Shown: piece by piece, positions 49,949 through 58,172 of the stretch
Position numbering within the stretch: the first letter of the stretch is position 1
Layout of the letters: each line of letters starts with the position of its first letter
Source of the DNA: UBA5448 sp045536965
Lineage (GTDB): Bacteria; Bacillota; Clostridia; Oscillospirales; SIG627
Length of the DNA: 64,000 bases
Assembly: GCA_045536965.1 (NCBI GenBank)
Contig: JAZSON010000032.1
Coordinates: forward strand, 80,014-144,013
Direction: 5' to 3'
The notes under the pieces: generated by a model
What the model was told of the DNA's origin: nothing
Databases searched by the model: none
The model's input: the letters and a program-made list of their open reading frames with translations, nothing else
Position numbers and translations under genes: made by a program

Positions 49949-50990
49949 TGATTATTTTTTTGACAATGGGTATTTTGGAAATTGCGTATGCAAAGAGAAA
50001 AGAAACCGATACAACGCACACGAAACAGATTAGGATATACAAAACAGGACTCGCATCATAAGGAAAGGTTTTTCTGAAGGTGTATAAAAGCAGGACATGA
50101 ACAAGATAAACGCCAAAGGTCAGCTTGGAACAGGCGGCAAGTTTTTGGGCAGTTTTTTCTTTTAACTGCCAATTTATGCTACTCAAAGCTAAAAATGTGC
50201 CGACGGCATACAGAAATACGGGCGCGCCGATGTTTTCATAAGCGGCATTGTAATGGCCTGTAAAATGTACATAAACAAAGATAAAAGCGAGTGAGAGGGC
50301 GGCCAAAAGATATAGAATGTATTTTTGATATTTTCGGTCGATTCCAACGCAAGCGATATACCAGCCTGTCAAAAAGTAGGTGATGTACCCGCCGAAGAAA
50401 TCCAGATGGAATTTATCAAGGAAAACTCCTATTAAATCCATATTCCAAAATCGCACACAAATTTGGTCAACGGTGGGGAGTAAAAATTTGACCGAAAAGG
50501 AAAAGAGAATAAAAAACAAAACCATGTTTTTATTTTCTTTGCTTACAAACTTTTTCAAAAAGGGTGTAATGATGTAAAGGCCCATGATCATATACAGATA
50601 CCACATATGATAATGTCCCTTTAAAACGGCCAAAAGAAAATTTTTGACATCGACATTCGGCCAAGGGAAAACAACCTGATACATCAAGGCATAAATGACC
50701 GCCCACAGCATGGTAATGATCGCAAGACTTTTGACGTTTTTGGATAAAATGCCTTTCAGGGTCACCTCTTTGCGTTCATCCAAGAACAAAGCACCCGAGA
50801 TTATCAAAAACAAAGGAACGCCGAGACGGGCGATGCTGTCAAACAGATTGCCGAAAACAAATTCGGTTGTGTTGGGGTTGTAGCGTGACACAAAGTGGGA
50901 GGCGCAATGGATCATGACCACCGCGAGGACGGCGATGATTCTGATGATGTCCATGGCGGAATTTCGGGTGTGTTTGGTGGTGTTCGTCAT
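49941..50990 (-). CDS. Acyltransferase family 3 membrane protein (OafA-like)
   Basis: Protein of 349 residues with about ten membrane helices. It opens with the family signature NSAMDIIRIIAVLAVVMIHCASHF, with the conserved histidine in MIHC, and contains a second-helix LFLIISGALFLDE. Such enzymes O-acetylate surface polysaccharides, peptidoglycan or small molecules. A start at 50990 is chosen from a usable AAAGG nine bases upstream. It is third in a minus-strand transcript with the sialidase-like and unknown membrane genes. Confidence 0.85.
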   Translation of the reverse strand: MTNTTKHTRNSAMDIIRIIAVLAVVMIHCASHFVSRYNPNTTEFVFGNLFDSIARLGVPLFLIISGALFLDERKEVTLKGILSKNVKSLAIITMLWAVIYALMYQVVFPWPNVDVKNFLLAVLKGHYHMWYLYMIMGLYIITPFLKKFVSKENKNMVLFFILFSFSVKFLLPTVDQICVRFWNMDLIGVFLDKFHLDFFGGYITYFLTGWYIACVGIDRKYQKYILYLLAALSLAFIFVYVHFTGHYNAAYENIGAPVFLYAVGTFLALSSINWQLKEKTAQKLAACSKLTFGVYLVHVLLLYTFRKTFPYDASPVLYILICFVCVVSVSFLFAYAISKIPIVKKIIRG

Positions 50991-51033
50991 ATCATCCATC
51001 CTTTCCAAAACGCCGTTTTTGTGCATATATCTT

Positions 51034-52464
51034 TTATTTTCTGCATGCCAAGGTGTCGATGGCTGCCATGGAAGTTCCAAAGCCGATCCAACCAAAGGCG
51101 AAAATTCCGATCCATACCCATGTCGTATCTTTTATAAAGGTGAGGAGGGCGGAAAAGGAAAAGGCGTTTTCGAACATAAACGTAATATTGGCAAAAAGAA
51201 ACATCATTGCCGTAAACCCGAGGGCAAATAATCCCCCGTAAAGCAGAAAGAGCCGCCAAAACAAAGCTTTTCTTGAAAGCATACCATTGTAAAAGAGGGC
51301 GCGTTCCTCTTTTGTCAGCTTTTTACACTCGGCTTTTTTGGTGGCGATGGATACCGAAACGCCCAAATCGTCGAGCGGGGTATCTTTCTGCGGCGTTACG
51401 GGAATAAGGTGGTTGACGGTTTCGATCAGCCGTCTCGGGCCGGCATCAAACATGCAGTCGTATATATCGGCATCCTGCTTGTTCTTTTTCAAAAATGCCG
51501 TTCCGCAAAGAAATTGCACCGACAAGCCCTCGCTTGTATCAAACTGTTCTTGGCAGTGAATGAGAGAGCGGACTCTTTTTTCGTTGTGGACAAAATATGT
51601 CATGCCGCGGACGTTGATAAGACGGACACCCTTGATTCTGCCGTTTTTCACAAAATCGGGATATGTACCGCTATACCCTTTTTCTTCCATGAGGGATTGT
51701 ATCTCGCGACGGGTGGATTGTAGGAGTTCTTGGTCGCAAAGTGCGACAGGTTGTTGGGGATATTCGGCTTGGGACTCCAGAATCTGCCCGTGAATATCCT
51801 TCCAAAGCGGCGCGAACGCTTTTTTGGAAAGCGCCGCCATGATTTTTTTGGATATCTTTTCAAACTTCTTTTCGCAGGGCGGTATTTTTTCTGCTTTTTC
51901 AAAAAGCTTCATTGTCTTTTTGTGACCGTGGCGTTCGAGAAGTTTTTTTGTTTGGCAAAAAAGGAAAGGCTTGTCCTTATCGAATCTGTGCCATCCTGTG
52001 AAAACGCAAATCTCCTTCAAGAGAGGGATGAGTGCTTTTTCTTGTTTGTTACAATACTTTTTTGATAATTTTTCCTTTTGGAGAATGGCTACGGCGAGCT
52101 GCCAAAGGTGATTCCAAGGAGAGTCGAAACAAAACGTGCTGTTACAGGGATTGAAAAACGAAATTTCGGCTTGGGGATCCTCGAATGTTATGGAAAATTT
52201 TGTCTCTTCTGTGACCCCCGAAAAACAAAATCTCTTACTTTCTTCGTCAAAAGAAATCTTGCATTTTTCCAAGTATTGCCCCGCAAGGTCTCGAGAAGCG
52301 CCGTCTGTGTTTTTGAGGGTCAGCAGGATATGGTAGGAAGCCATTTCGTCGGCAATCAGCCGCATGTTTTTGCCATCGCATTGCAAGGTTGGAAAGAATA
52401 CGAATTGTCGCAATTCCTTGAGAGCGTATCTTGTCAGTTTATCCAAATCAGAAAAGCCGTTCAT
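51034..52464 (-). CDS. Uncharacterised protein with two C-terminal membrane helices
   Basis: Protein of 476 residues, possibly a DUF3878-type protein but that recollection is uncertain. The first 400 residues are soluble and rich in charged helices; two hydrophobic segments near the C-terminus (LFLLYGGLFALGFTAMMFLF and TTWVWIGIFAFGWIGFGTSM) would anchor it with the bulk in the cytoplasm. Cysteines are frequent (about 14) with no clear metal motif. It starts 29 bases after the sialidase-like gene and ends 43 bases before the acyltransferase gene. Confidence 0.6.
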   Translation of the reverse strand: MNGFSDLDKLTRYALKELRQFVFFPTLQCDGKNMRLIADEMASYHILLTLKNTDGASRDLAGQYLEKCKISFDEESKRFCFSGVTEETKFSITFEDPQAEISFFNPCNSTFCFDSPWNHLWQLAVAILQKEKLSKKYCNKQEKALIPLLKEICVFTGWHRFDKDKPFLFCQTKKLLERHGHKKTMKLFEKAEKIPPCEKKFEKISKKIMAALSKKAFAPLWKDIHGQILESQAEYPQQPVALCDQELLQSTRREIQSLMEEKGYSGTYPDFVKNGRIKGVRLINVRGMTYFVHNEKRVRSLIHCQEQFDTSEGLSVQFLCGTAFLKKNKQDADIYDCMFDAGPRRLIETVNHLIPVTPQKDTPLDDLGVSVSIATKKAECKKLTKEERALFYNGMLSRKALFWRLFLLYGGLFALGFTAMMFLFANITFMFENAFSFSALLTFIKDTTWVWIGIFAFGWIGFGTSMAAIDTLACRK

Positions 52465-52493
52465 GTTTTTCCCTCCACAATAAAAAGGCGAAA

Positions 52494-53567
52494 TTACAGA
52501 TCGATACGGAAGGTGGCTGCTTTCAAATCAATAAAGCCGCCCATACGACCGTTCGGAAGATAGGGGCAGGTCCAGTAGTTGAGGACGAATAAGCCGGAAC
52601 TTGTAACCGTCACCGCGGGGTTGGTAAAGGCGCGGTTGGGATCGGTTTCAAGATCGAAAAAGTCCGAAAAGGTTTTCAGACCGTCACGAGAGATGGCCAT
52701 GGTCAAGGGGGTACGCTTGCCGTAATGGCTTCGCCAATGCATATCGTACTCGGCGTTATTCCAAATGACAAGTTGCGCATCGGTGTTGGGGATCGAAACG
52801 ATACACGGGCAGGATTCGGGAGACCGCAGGCCGGTTGTTTGCGGTTTTGACCAGCTTTTACCGCCGTCAAAGCTCTCGCTGTAAAACACACTGCCGAGTT
52901 GGGTGCGCATAACCATATTCAAGGAGCCGTCGACACGCTGAGCGACACAGGGCTCCATCGCACCGCGCATGGGCAGGGTGATGACGTTGGATGCAGACCA
53001 CGTTTTGCAGTCATCCTCTGAGCGCAAGACCTGAATATTCGAACGCTCGTTGGGGGAGCACCAGCCGCCCGTGCTGAAGGTTACGGGCATCAGCACACTG
53101 CCGTCTTTCACACGTTTTACCGTATCGTTCATGGGATTGAGGGTCTGATTGTCAAGCAGGGTATATTCCTCGCTCCAGTTTTCTCCCTCGTCGAAGGAGT
53201 CGATGCGATATAAGCTGCAAAGGGTTTCCTCGTGCGCTTTCAGGCGGGTGTAACGCTTAAAAAAGAGGGAGATGGAGCCGTCGGCACGACGGAAAAGAGA
53301 GGGAGAGTAACAGTTTACACACCCCTCGATCATTTTTGCAACGACACGGCGGTTTGTCCAAGTGTTGCCGTTGTCGTAGGAGTTCATGAGAGATATATTC
53401 GCAGGTGCTGTGTCATGCGCACCAACGGCGCTTTTTTGGTGACACTGCCATGCGATCAGCAGACTGCCATCCTTTAATTCCAACACGGAGGCTTCGGAAT
53501 GACGGGGAAAATTCTCGCTTCCCTCCAGAATGGTGCGGATGTTGAGGTTGCGGTATATGTTTTGCAT
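52494..53567 (-). CDS. Sialidase-like BNR-repeat protein
   Basis: Protein of 357 residues with at least four Asp-box repeats (SYDNGNTW, SFDEGENW, SEDDCKTW, SFDGGKSW) spread through a six-bladed propeller, and an RHSEASVLELKDGSLL opening that can hold the first catalytic arginine. It has no signal peptide, unlike most secreted sialidases, so it may act on imported oligosaccharides or have another specificity. AAAGGAGTG precedes the ATG at 53567. It is first in an operon and divergent from an MFS carrier. Confidence 0.8.
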   Translation of the reverse strand: MQNIYRNLNIRTILEGSENFPRHSEASVLELKDGSLLIAWQCHQKSAVGAHDTAPANISLMNSYDNGNTWTNRRVVAKMIEGCVNCYSPSLFRRADGSISLFFKRYTRLKAHEETLCSLYRIDSFDEGENWSEEYTLLDNQTLNPMNDTVKRVKDGSVLMPVTFSTGGWCSPNERSNIQVLRSEDDCKTWSASNVITLPMRGAMEPCVAQRVDGSLNMVMRTQLGSVFYSESFDGGKSWSKPQTTGLRSPESCPCIVSIPNTDAQLVIWNNAEYDMHWRSHYGKRTPLTMAISRDGLKTFSDFFDLETDPNRAFTNPAVTVTSSGLFVLNYWTCPYLPNGRMGGFIDLKAATFRIDL

Positions 53568-53602
53568 GCGCTTCACTCCTTTATAGGATGTTCTTTTAAT
53601 GG

Positions 53603-53631
53603 AGTATACCACGTTTCGTTTTTGGATGCAA
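53603..53631 (-). promoter_or_regulatory. Promoter of the sialidase-like operon
   Basis: Minus strand TTGCAT (53626-53631), 17 bp, TATACT (53603-53608), extended by TGG. Confidence 0.75.
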
Positions 53632-53712
53632 GGGAAAACCGAAGCGTTTTTGGAGGTGTAAATGAAAACGAGATATTGTTTTATGTTTTTTTAAAAAAAC
53701 ACACTCTTTTAA

Positions 53713-53741
53713 TTTACATTTTCCGATTGGTGTGGTATAAT
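53713..53741 (+). promoter_or_regulatory. Promoter of the divergent MFS gene
   Basis: TTTACA (53713-53718), 17 bp, TATAAT (53736-53741), extended by TGG. Confidence 0.8.
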
Positions 53742-53770
53742 CAAACAAAAAAACGGGGGATTTTCCGATA

Positions 53771-55036
53771 ATGTGCGAAAATACTGCAAAAAAGTTTAAA
53801 AAATATGCTTGGCTTGTGCTGTTGAGTTTTGGGTTTATGTACCTATTCTTCTACAACGGAAGACAAAACATCAACTTGGTTATGAGCCAAATGGCCGATG
53901 ACTTGGGGTCGAGCACCACGGCGCTCGGAGCGGTTTCCTCGGCTTTATTTTGGTGCTATGCTTTTGGCCAACTGATCAACGGCCGCCTCGGTGCTTATTT
54001 TGGATATAAGCGGTTTATGATTGTTGGTGTAATAGGAAGCGTCATTCTCAATGTTTTGATTTCTTTCCAACATAGCATTCCCGTCATCACCGTGCTTTGG
54101 GGACTCAACGGATATTTTCAATCCATGGTATGGTCGAACGGTCTTGGTGTTGTCAACAAGTGGTGGCCGAGCGAAAAGCGCGGATTTGCCACGGGGCTTA
54201 CCACCTTTTTCTCGGGTATGGCGCAGGTTACAACCTATCTTTCCATTTTGCTTTGCATGGAATTGAATCCCGAATGGGGTTGGCGCGCCGCTTTCCGTTA
54301 CCCCATGGTTCCATTGCTTCTCTCCCTGGTTGCTTTTGGTTTGTTCTTTAAAAATTCTCCCGCCGATGCCAATTTGCCCGAACTTGCCGAAAGCGACGAC
54401 GGTCACGATGCCGCGCTGGAGCAAACAATTAAGGAGAAAGGTTTTCTCTATCCCTATAAGCTACTCTTTTCCGAGCCGAAGGTCATCGTTTTCTGCCTTA
54501 TTTCTGCCATTGCAGGTATCGGTCGTTACGGTCTTCTTACTTGGGTTCCCACCTATTTCATTGAAGAACTCGGTCTGACCATCAAGGACGGTATTTTCAG
54601 CTCCATTCTCCTTCCCTTTGGGCAGGCGTGCGCGATGTTTATCTTTCCCATTATCACTGATAAGTTCCTGAAGGGCAAGCGCGAACCAATGCTGGTCATC
54701 GCCGCCCTCGTTACCTTCTGCGGCATGTTGGTATTTCCCTTTATCCGCAGTCAGCTTGTCGCCTCGGCGGTGCTGTTCCTGCTCGGGGTGTTTTCTATGG
54801 TCACGGGTGTCATCTGGACCATTGCGGGGGATATCGGCGGCAAAGCTCTGTCTTCCACCGTTGTCGGTGTTTTCGATTGGGCGGTTTATATGGGCGCTGC
54901 CGCGCAGGCAATGCTGTTCGGCTTTTTCAAGGACAAATTCGGCTGGTCATCTATCTTCGTGATCATTGGCGTTTTGTATGTGATTTTGCTCACTCTGACT
55001 CTGGTTGCCCGCAAAATGAAGACAAAACATGTTTGA
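53771..55036 (+). CDS. MFS transporter, organophosphate/sugar-acid branch
   Basis: Protein of 421 residues with about twelve helices. YLFFYNGRQNINLVMSQMADDLG, GAVSSALFWCYAFGQLINGRLGAYFGYKR and WWPSEKRGFATGLTTFFSGMAQ are typical of the GlpT/ExuT-like MFS branch, similar in plan to the carrier at 7587. Divergent placement from the sialidase-like operon suggests uptake of the sugar that operon handles; that is inference. Confidence 0.85.
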   Translation: MCENTAKKFKKYAWLVLLSFGFMYLFFYNGRQNINLVMSQMADDLGSSTTALGAVSSALFWCYAFGQLINGRLGAYFGYKRFMIVGVIGSVILNVLISFQHSIPVITVLWGLNGYFQSMVWSNGLGVVNKWWPSEKRGFATGLTTFFSGMAQVTTYLSILLCMELNPEWGWRAAFRYPMVPLLLSLVAFGLFFKNSPADANLPELAESDDGHDAALEQTIKEKGFLYPYKLLFSEPKVIVFCLISAIAGIGRYGLLTWVPTYFIEELGLTIKDGIFSSILLPFGQACAMFIFPIITDKFLKGKREPMLVIAALVTFCGMLVFPFIRSQLVASAVLFLLGVFSMVTGVIWTIAGDIGGKALSSTVVGVFDWAVYMGAAAQAMLFGFFKDKFGWSSIFVIIGVLYVILLTLTLVARKMKTKHV

Positions 55037-55044
55037 ATACTTGA

Positions 55045-55077
55045 CGCGGTAAAGTAAAACACTCTGCCGCGCTTTTT
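55045..55077 (+). terminator. Weak terminator after the MFS gene
   Basis: Short stem CGCGG (55045-55049) with 55067-55071 and a 17-base loop, then a T-rich run. Confidence 0.4.
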
Positions 55078-55105
55078 GTTTTTTGAAACAAAGGTGTTGT
55101 TTGTG

Positions 55106-55134
55106 TTTACTTTTGATGGGCAAAGTGGTACAAT
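55106..55134 (+). promoter_or_regulatory. Promoter of the membrane-anchored hypothetical gene
   Basis: TTTACT (55106-55111), 17 bp, TACAAT (55129-55134), extended by TGG. Confidence 0.7.
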
Positions 55135-55164
55135 GGCAATACAAAAATATGTAGGAGGATGGTT

Positions 55165-55722
55165 ATGGGTAAAAAGATTATAAAAATCGTTTCGATATTT
55201 TTGTTGACGATTGTTGTTTTGGGGCTTTTGAGTTTTTTCATTTATCCGCAAATTGAATTTACAAGCGACGGCAAGATGTATGCCTGTCGATTCAGTGATG
55301 ATTTTTCGGAATTCGAAGAAAACGCATCCTACAATGAGCTTTATTTTTACTATGAACCCAAGGACATTTCTTTGAAAAATTTTGAGGTGAAAAACTTCTT
55401 GTTTTTCTACGTTTTATCTTTCGACTATGTTGAGGGGGATTTCAGAGAAACCCAGTTTTTACTGGAGGAGGCGTATATCAAGAATTTTCTTAAAAACGCC
55501 GTCATCGAAGAAAATGAAGCCAACATCGACATTGCCGCCCTCATAGAAGGAAAAACCGCCGTTGTGAGCGGTAAAAAATACAGCGGCAACGAATACGACA
55601 AAGGTATTTTCTATACGCTGGACGGAAAGTATCAAGAGATGTATGTTTTTGAAAGCGAAGGATACACCGTCATTCAGGTCGGTTCTCCCGATGAATTGCC
55701 GAAATTTATTGCCTACAAATAA
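55165..55722 (+). CDS. Uncharacterised membrane-anchored protein
   Basis: Protein of 185 residues with one N-terminal membrane helix (IIKIVSIFLLTIVVLGLLSFFIY) and an acidic exterior domain of about 155 residues rich in Phe, Tyr and Glu (SDDFSEFEENASYNELYFYYEP). No family is recognised and no cysteine acylation site is present. AGGAGG lies eight bases before the ATG at 55165; the in-frame ATG at 55159 is too close to it. It is a monocistronic gene in a region of small accessory genes. Confidence 0.65.
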   Translation: MGKKIIKIVSIFLLTIVVLGLLSFFIYPQIEFTSDGKMYACRFSDDFSEFEENASYNELYFYYEPKDISLKNFEVKNFLFFYVLSFDYVEGDFRETQFLLEEAYIKNFLKNAVIEENEANIDIAALIEGKTAVVSGKKYSGNEYDKGIFYTLDGKYQEMYVFESEGYTVIQVGSPDELPKFIAYK

Positions 55723-55744
55723 AGATGAAAGCGAAGTGAACAGA

Positions 55745-55773
55745 TGTGCCCCCTGTCAAGCAGACAGGGGGCA
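55745..55773. terminator. GC-rich hairpin between the hypothetical gene and the dehydrogenase remnant
   Basis: Perfect 12-bp arms GTGCCCCCTGTC and complement with a 5-base loop. Neither strand has a clean U-run, so termination may be inefficient. Confidence 0.5.
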
Positions 55774-55808
55774 CAATTAAATTGGTGGCTTTGGTTGGTT
55801 CATGATTT

Positions 55809-56336
55809 TTACGCCATGGTTTCAAGCATTTTTTCGGTTACTTGATAGCGGCAGGGGCGATTATGGACGAAATTTTCATATTCTTCTTCCATATATTCTC
55901 CCATTCGCTTCACTTCGTTACCCGAACTACCTGCGATATGGGGGGTCAGGATGCAGTTTTCTAGGGTATAAAAGGGATGACCCGCTTCAGATGGCTCGGG
56001 GAAAGTGACATCCAAAATGGCAGTCAGATCGTTGCGGTCGGAAAGTGCTTTTACAAGATCGTCTTCCACCACCTGCGCGCCTCTGCCCGTGTTGATAAAG
56101 GTAGCGTAGGGTTGCATGGCGAAAAAGTGGCTTCCATTCAGCATACCACGCGTTTTTAGGTTGTCGACAAGGTGGTTGGAAACGACCTGACATTCGGTGA
56201 AAAGGGTTTTCAGATCACACTTTTCCACACCCATCTCTTTTGCCTTTTCATCCGACAGAAAGGGATCGAAAACGAGGATATCCAATCGGTAACTTTTCAG
56301 CATGTTTATGACCAGTTTGCCGATCATGCCCGCGGC
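55809..56336 (-). pseudogene. N-terminally truncated 2-hydroxyacid dehydrogenase
   Basis: The 172-codon frame reads MIGKLVINMLKSYRLDILVF to the end of a D-isomer-specific 2-hydroxyacid dehydrogenase. It lines up along its whole length with residues from about 150 onward of the complete gene at 60397, at roughly 70 percent identity, including INTGRGAQV, DVTFPEPSE and LTPHIAGSSGNEV. Homology stops three codons before the ATG; the substrate domain and the first glycine of the NAD turn are gone. No ribosome binding site fits. It is best read as a decayed paralogue. Confidence 0.8.
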
Positions 56337-56440
56337 GAAAGAAGGGAGACGTTTTCGGAATGATCTTTGTGAATATGCAGGGACAGGCGTTCTGTAATGC
56401 TATGCCCGAAGCACTTGAAGTAAAACTTTTTCGCTTTCGT

Positions 56441-56689
56441 TTATTCTTGCCAATCAAGGACGACGTCCTCGCTTGTGTCGGTCAACGATAAAATTTCAAA
56501 CGTTCCGACCGTTTCGTTTGTACGGGCGTCTTTCACCTTAACAAATTCTTTTCCGAAATCGACTGTAAACCCATAGCCGACGCGAAGAGAGAGCATCTGC
56601 ATCATTTGCTTTTCAAATGCTTCTTCGCTTGATAAAACACAATAAACGATCTTCCCGAATTCATTTTTTACGGTCAATTTTTTATTCAA
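56441..56689 (-). CDS. Small uncharacterised protein
   Basis: Protein of 82 residues (MNKKLTVKNEFGKIVYCVLS onward), predicted mixed alpha/beta with an acidic C-terminal end (DTSEDVVLDWQE). A TTG start is proposed with GAGGTGAGC six bases before it. A good promoter lies just upstream, which supports expression. No family is recognised. Confidence 0.6.
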   Translation of the reverse strand: MNKKLTVKNEFGKIVYCVLSSEEAFEKQMMQMLSLRVGYGFTVDFGKEFVKVKDARTNETVGTFEILSLTDTSEDVVLDWQE

Positions 56690-56708
56690 AGCAGCTCACC
56701 TCTCGGAT

Positions 56709-56737
56709 ATTATACCAAACGCGCACCGCTTTTTCAA
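56709..56737 (-). promoter_or_regulatory. Promoter of the small gene at 56441
   Basis: Minus strand TTGAAA (56732-56737), 17 bp, TATAAT (56709-56714). Confidence 0.75.
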
Positions 56738-57104
56738 AACTTAATATCATGCGAACCGATCATCGCTTGTGTTCCGTTTGCCGAAATTCCCCCGCGCGTT
56801 GCCTCCCTCCCGGATGGAGCCAAATTGCTATGATTTGGATTTTGGGTGGATAAGGATTTGTTTTTGCCTGAATGGTTTGATATGGTTGCGGCGCGTCGGG
56901 GACGTCGCGCCCTACAACGCAAGGATGAATTATGCGAAATTATGCGGGACGCCGAGGTAGCTTTAGCTGCGAGGCGGTAGTGAATGACAGTCCGGTGGAC
57001 TGTCAGAGCCGCCGAGGGACCGAGCGCCGCAGCGCGAGACCGTCGCGCCCTACAATCGAGCGCCGCGAGGGTTTTGCAAAATTCCCGCGTCATTCGGTGG
57101 AGCG
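56738..57104. repeat. Gene-free interval with TTGTAGGG-type repeats
   Basis: No supported gene. GTCGCGCCCTACAA occurs twice (56904-56917 and 57042-57055), each copy at the edge of a GC-rich palindromic block; the first block includes GGCGCG and CGCGCC arms around a GGGGAC centre. Between them is a hairpin GACAGTCC-GGT-GGACTGTC at about 56987-57005. The CCCTACAA end matches that of the 46.5 kb element, suggesting one family of small mobile repeats. Confidence 0.6.
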
Positions 57105-57854
57105 TTATTTACCCAAGGTCTTAAAGGCGCGCGGTGTGCAGCCGCATTTCTTTTTAACCACCCTGGCGAAATATTTCGGGTCGTTAAAGCCGCTTTGGAG
57201 CGCGGCGATTTCTACCGCAGTGCCGGAGAAAATAAGATTGCGGGCATTTTCGATTCGCAGATCGGTGATATATTCGGTGGGCGTTTTTTGATAGTATTTT
57301 TTGAAAAGCTGCCGAAACACCGTTTTTCCGATGCCCGCCTTTTCGCAAAGCCAATCGATATTCAAGCCGCTGTCCTTGAAATGCGTGTGAATAAGCGAGA
57401 CCGCCTGTACGAAATAGCGGGGCAGAACCGATGCTGTTTCCGCCTCCGAAAGCGTTCCGAGGAGGGTATAAAGCTTGCCGAGAGTATGGACGAAATAGCT
57501 GGGATTGCGGCTGTGCCAAAGCTGCAGCGCGGATAAAAAAAGCTTAAATACCCACTCGGTATTTTGCAGCGAATATACTTTGATCTCCGCATCGTTTTTT
57601 TGTGTAACGAAATGGATGACCACCACCTCGGTATCGGTGTATTTCGCCGTATATTCCATCCCCTGCGGCAGATACAGGATCTCGCCGGGGTTGACGCGGT
57701 ATTCCTTTTCTCCCCCTTTTATTACGGCAGAGCCGCTTACCCGAAACGTGAGGGCAGAATAGGGACGACCCGCTACCCTAAAGGCGCCGCCGCTCCATTT
57801 CGTGCAAAAAACAGATTCGATCTTCAGGACAGGATTGCTTTCGCCTACCGTCAT
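57105..57854 (-). CDS. AraC family transcriptional regulator
   Basis: Protein of 249 residues with a cupin sensor (FRVSGSAVIKGGEKEYRVNPGEILYLPQGMEY) and a C-terminal helix-turn-helix pair (LNIDWLCEKAGIGKTVFRQLFKKYYQKTPTEYI and AVEIAALQSGFNDPKYFARVVKKKCGCTPRAFK). GGAGGTGG precedes the ATG at 57854. It diverges from the two QueG-like genes and is the obvious candidate to regulate them. Confidence 0.88.
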   Translation of the reverse strand: MTVGESNPVLKIESVFCTKWSGGAFRVAGRPYSALTFRVSGSAVIKGGEKEYRVNPGEILYLPQGMEYTAKYTDTEVVVIHFVTQKNDAEIKVYSLQNTEWVFKLFLSALQLWHSRNPSYFVHTLGKLYTLLGTLSEAETASVLPRYFVQAVSLIHTHFKDSGLNIDWLCEKAGIGKTVFRQLFKKYYQKTPTEYITDLRIENARNLIFSGTAVEIAALQSGFNDPKYFARVVKKKCGCTPRAFKTLGK

Positions 57855-57938
57855 TTTATCCACCTCCAAACGATATTTTAGCATATCTTTTACGATTTGT
57901 AAACGGTGAAAAATCCACCTTTCGAGTTGAAATGTGAG

Positions 57939-57967
57939 TTTATCTTTGTCTTTTTATTGTTTATAAT
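57939..57967 (+). promoter_or_regulatory. Promoter of the QueG-like operon
   Basis: TTTATC (57939-57944), 17 bp, TATAAT (57962-57967). Confidence 0.6.
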
Positions 57968-57985
57968 TCAATCGAGGTGATTCGA

Positions 57986-58135
57986 TTGACGGGTTATTTT
58001 GTCTTTGACGGCAGATCGAATGCTGCTGCCGATGAAGGAATGAACAACGAAACTGCAACATTATTGCGAAGAATAAGCTTTGAGGGCAACGGTTATTTCG
58101 ACAGCGGCTGGTCAAAAGAGCAGATAGAGGTATGA
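57986..58135 (+). CDS. Possible leader peptide or small protein
   Basis: A 49-codon frame with a TTG start six bases after GAGGTG, ending in TGA, beginning about 20 bases after the -10 box (a GTG start at 57977 would give 52 residues). The product (LTGYFVFDGRSNAAADEGMN, ending DSGWSKEQIEV) has no known family. It lies 37 bases ahead of the first QueG-like gene. It might be a small protein, a translated leader, or the stump of an older gene. Confidence 0.4.
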   Translation: MTGYFVFDGRSNAAADEGMNNETATLLRRISFEGNGYFDSGWSKEQIEV

Positions 58136-58172
58136 TATTACTTGTTATAAAAAAGAAAGGGGCATATAAAAC

